64,000 nucleotides of DNA, taken from the NCBI GenBank assembly GCA_964247055.1, contig OZ176059.1, positions 2,232,001 to 2,296,000 of the forward strand, in the 5' to 3' direction. The notes below the pieces were generated by a model. The model saw nothing but the letters and a program-made list of their open reading frames with translations, was not told where the DNA came from and made no database searches. Within the stretch, counting starts at the first letter, position 1. Each line of letters starts with the position of its first letter. Shown here in pieces: positions 63,009-64,000 of this stretch. The position numbers were made by a program, and so were the translations under genes. The stretch is from Paragordius varius (lineage: Eukaryota; Nematomorpha).

Positions 63009-64000
63009 AAAGAAAGAATATAAATTTAATAAAAAATATATGACTGTAAATGAAAAATTGGAAGATACAGATATATAAAATAATATTTTATAACATCGGT
63101 TTTTGATACTATTAAATATATATATATATATATATATATTTATTCTTATGCGTTGAAATTACAACCGTATTATTTTTAAATAATAATAATATATACCATT
63201 TACAATTTCCAAATTCACCCTTGAACAAGTGAAATTTACTCTAAAAATCAATTATGAATTTTCGCGCGGTTAATATAACTTAAGATATGTTATTGAATAA
63301 AAAAATATATTGCTTTTACTATCCAGTATTTACTAACAAATTTCATTTTAAATAAAAATGGTTCTTTTTACAAATTTTACGTAGGACTTATTGGTTTTTT
63401 TAAGCTGGTAAATGGCAACATTTACTATTCTTTTTTCACCTAAAATAATATCGGTTATATTTTTATAAATTTCTAAGATAAATGTTTTTTTAAATTACAT
63501 AATTCATATATATATAAAATATAAACATATTAATATATTTATTTAATATTAATAATTGTTTTATTATTAATAATAATTTTTCCTTTCTCCATTTTAAGCT
63601 TTGTGCGAGTTCAATATACAGAGATGTGGATTCCTTTTTACCTTTTCCAAAATTATATAAATACTCGGTTTTGAATCCTTCGTTTCAGAATTGATATTCT
63701 TAAATTAAATAATTATACTCGGATAATCTTTCAAATAAAGGTTTTTCATATCAAAAATTAATAATTGCAATTTGATTTTCCAAGTTTATGTTTTAATTTT
63801 TCCAGATTCGAAATTATCGAACTTTACTTTGATTTGGTGTTTCATGTTGTTAATTTTTTTTCTGATTTAATATATGTTCAGATATTTGTCATTCATATTT
63901 TTAATTTCGACTTGTATTTATATATTATATGGATATATATATATATATATATATATTTATGTATCATTACTTTGTTTTTTTTATTGAGATTGTATAACTT
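63009..64000. other. Right edge of window, no confirmed exon
   Basis: It should hold upstream exons of the Vav-like gene (minus strand) or its intron. One weak candidate at about 63705-63648 (minus strand, after 'aatttaag', ending in donor GTAAAA) would encode a peptide with SETKDSKPSIYIILEK. I cannot place it in a domain. A partial MITE family 2 left end is at 63193-63260. Confidence 0.4.

Overview
This is eukaryotic nuclear DNA from an AT-rich animal genome, probably an arthropod or another small invertebrate. No contig-level clue fixes the species. The evidence is: spliced genes with GT..AG introns whose phases add up exactly; animal gene families (class A GPCR, serpin, ATF6-type bZIP factor, MAGT1/TUSC3, aminoacylase-1, a Vav-type SH2 protein); dense (TA)n microsatellites; and many DNA-transposon relics. 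There is no operon structure. All exon models below were built by hand translation and need RNA evidence.

Layout: 6.2-8.6 kb (+) holds a three-exon rhodopsin-class GPCR. 9.4-12.15 kb is a decayed copy of a ~2.8 kb block whose better copy lies at 19.3-22.15 kb. That block carries the promoter side and first coding exon of an ATF6-like bZIP gene, so the left copy is a pseudogene. A DNA transposon with degenerate ends (12.17-14.05 kb) and a minisatellite follow. 15.6-17.1 kb (-) is a two-exon secreted inhibitory-type serpin. 21.3-27.8 kb (+) is the ATF6-like gene in about 11 exons, ending just after the leucine zipper with no visible membrane segment. 29.5-37.7 kb (-) is a nine-exon OST3/OST6 (MAGT1/TUSC3) gene, convergent with the bZIP gene, with a large Asn/Ser-rich insertion before its last membrane helix. 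38.6-46.7 kb is transposon-rich: long-inverted-repeat elements, hAT relics, a 3.4 kb hAT element with exact 8-bp target duplications and an antisense second transposase copy, tandem duplications, a poly-C/poly-A tract and a Ty3/Gypsy reverse-transcriptase fragment. 46.9-57.7 kb (+) is aminoacylase-1 in 15 exons. 59.2-62.7 kb (-) is the 3' part of a Vav-like gene with a complete SH2 domain.

Two short MITE families (about 210-340 bp each) are repeated through the introns and spacers, mainly right of 53 kb. Comparison of the two segmental-duplication copies gives 'empty sites' that define one MITE (TA target duplication) and one SINE-like insertion (12-bp direct repeats). The genes are unrelated housekeeping or signalling genes rather than a pathway. 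The neighbouring bZIP (ATF6-type, an ER-stress family) and OST3/6 (ER N-glycosylation) genes share an ER theme, but that may be chance.
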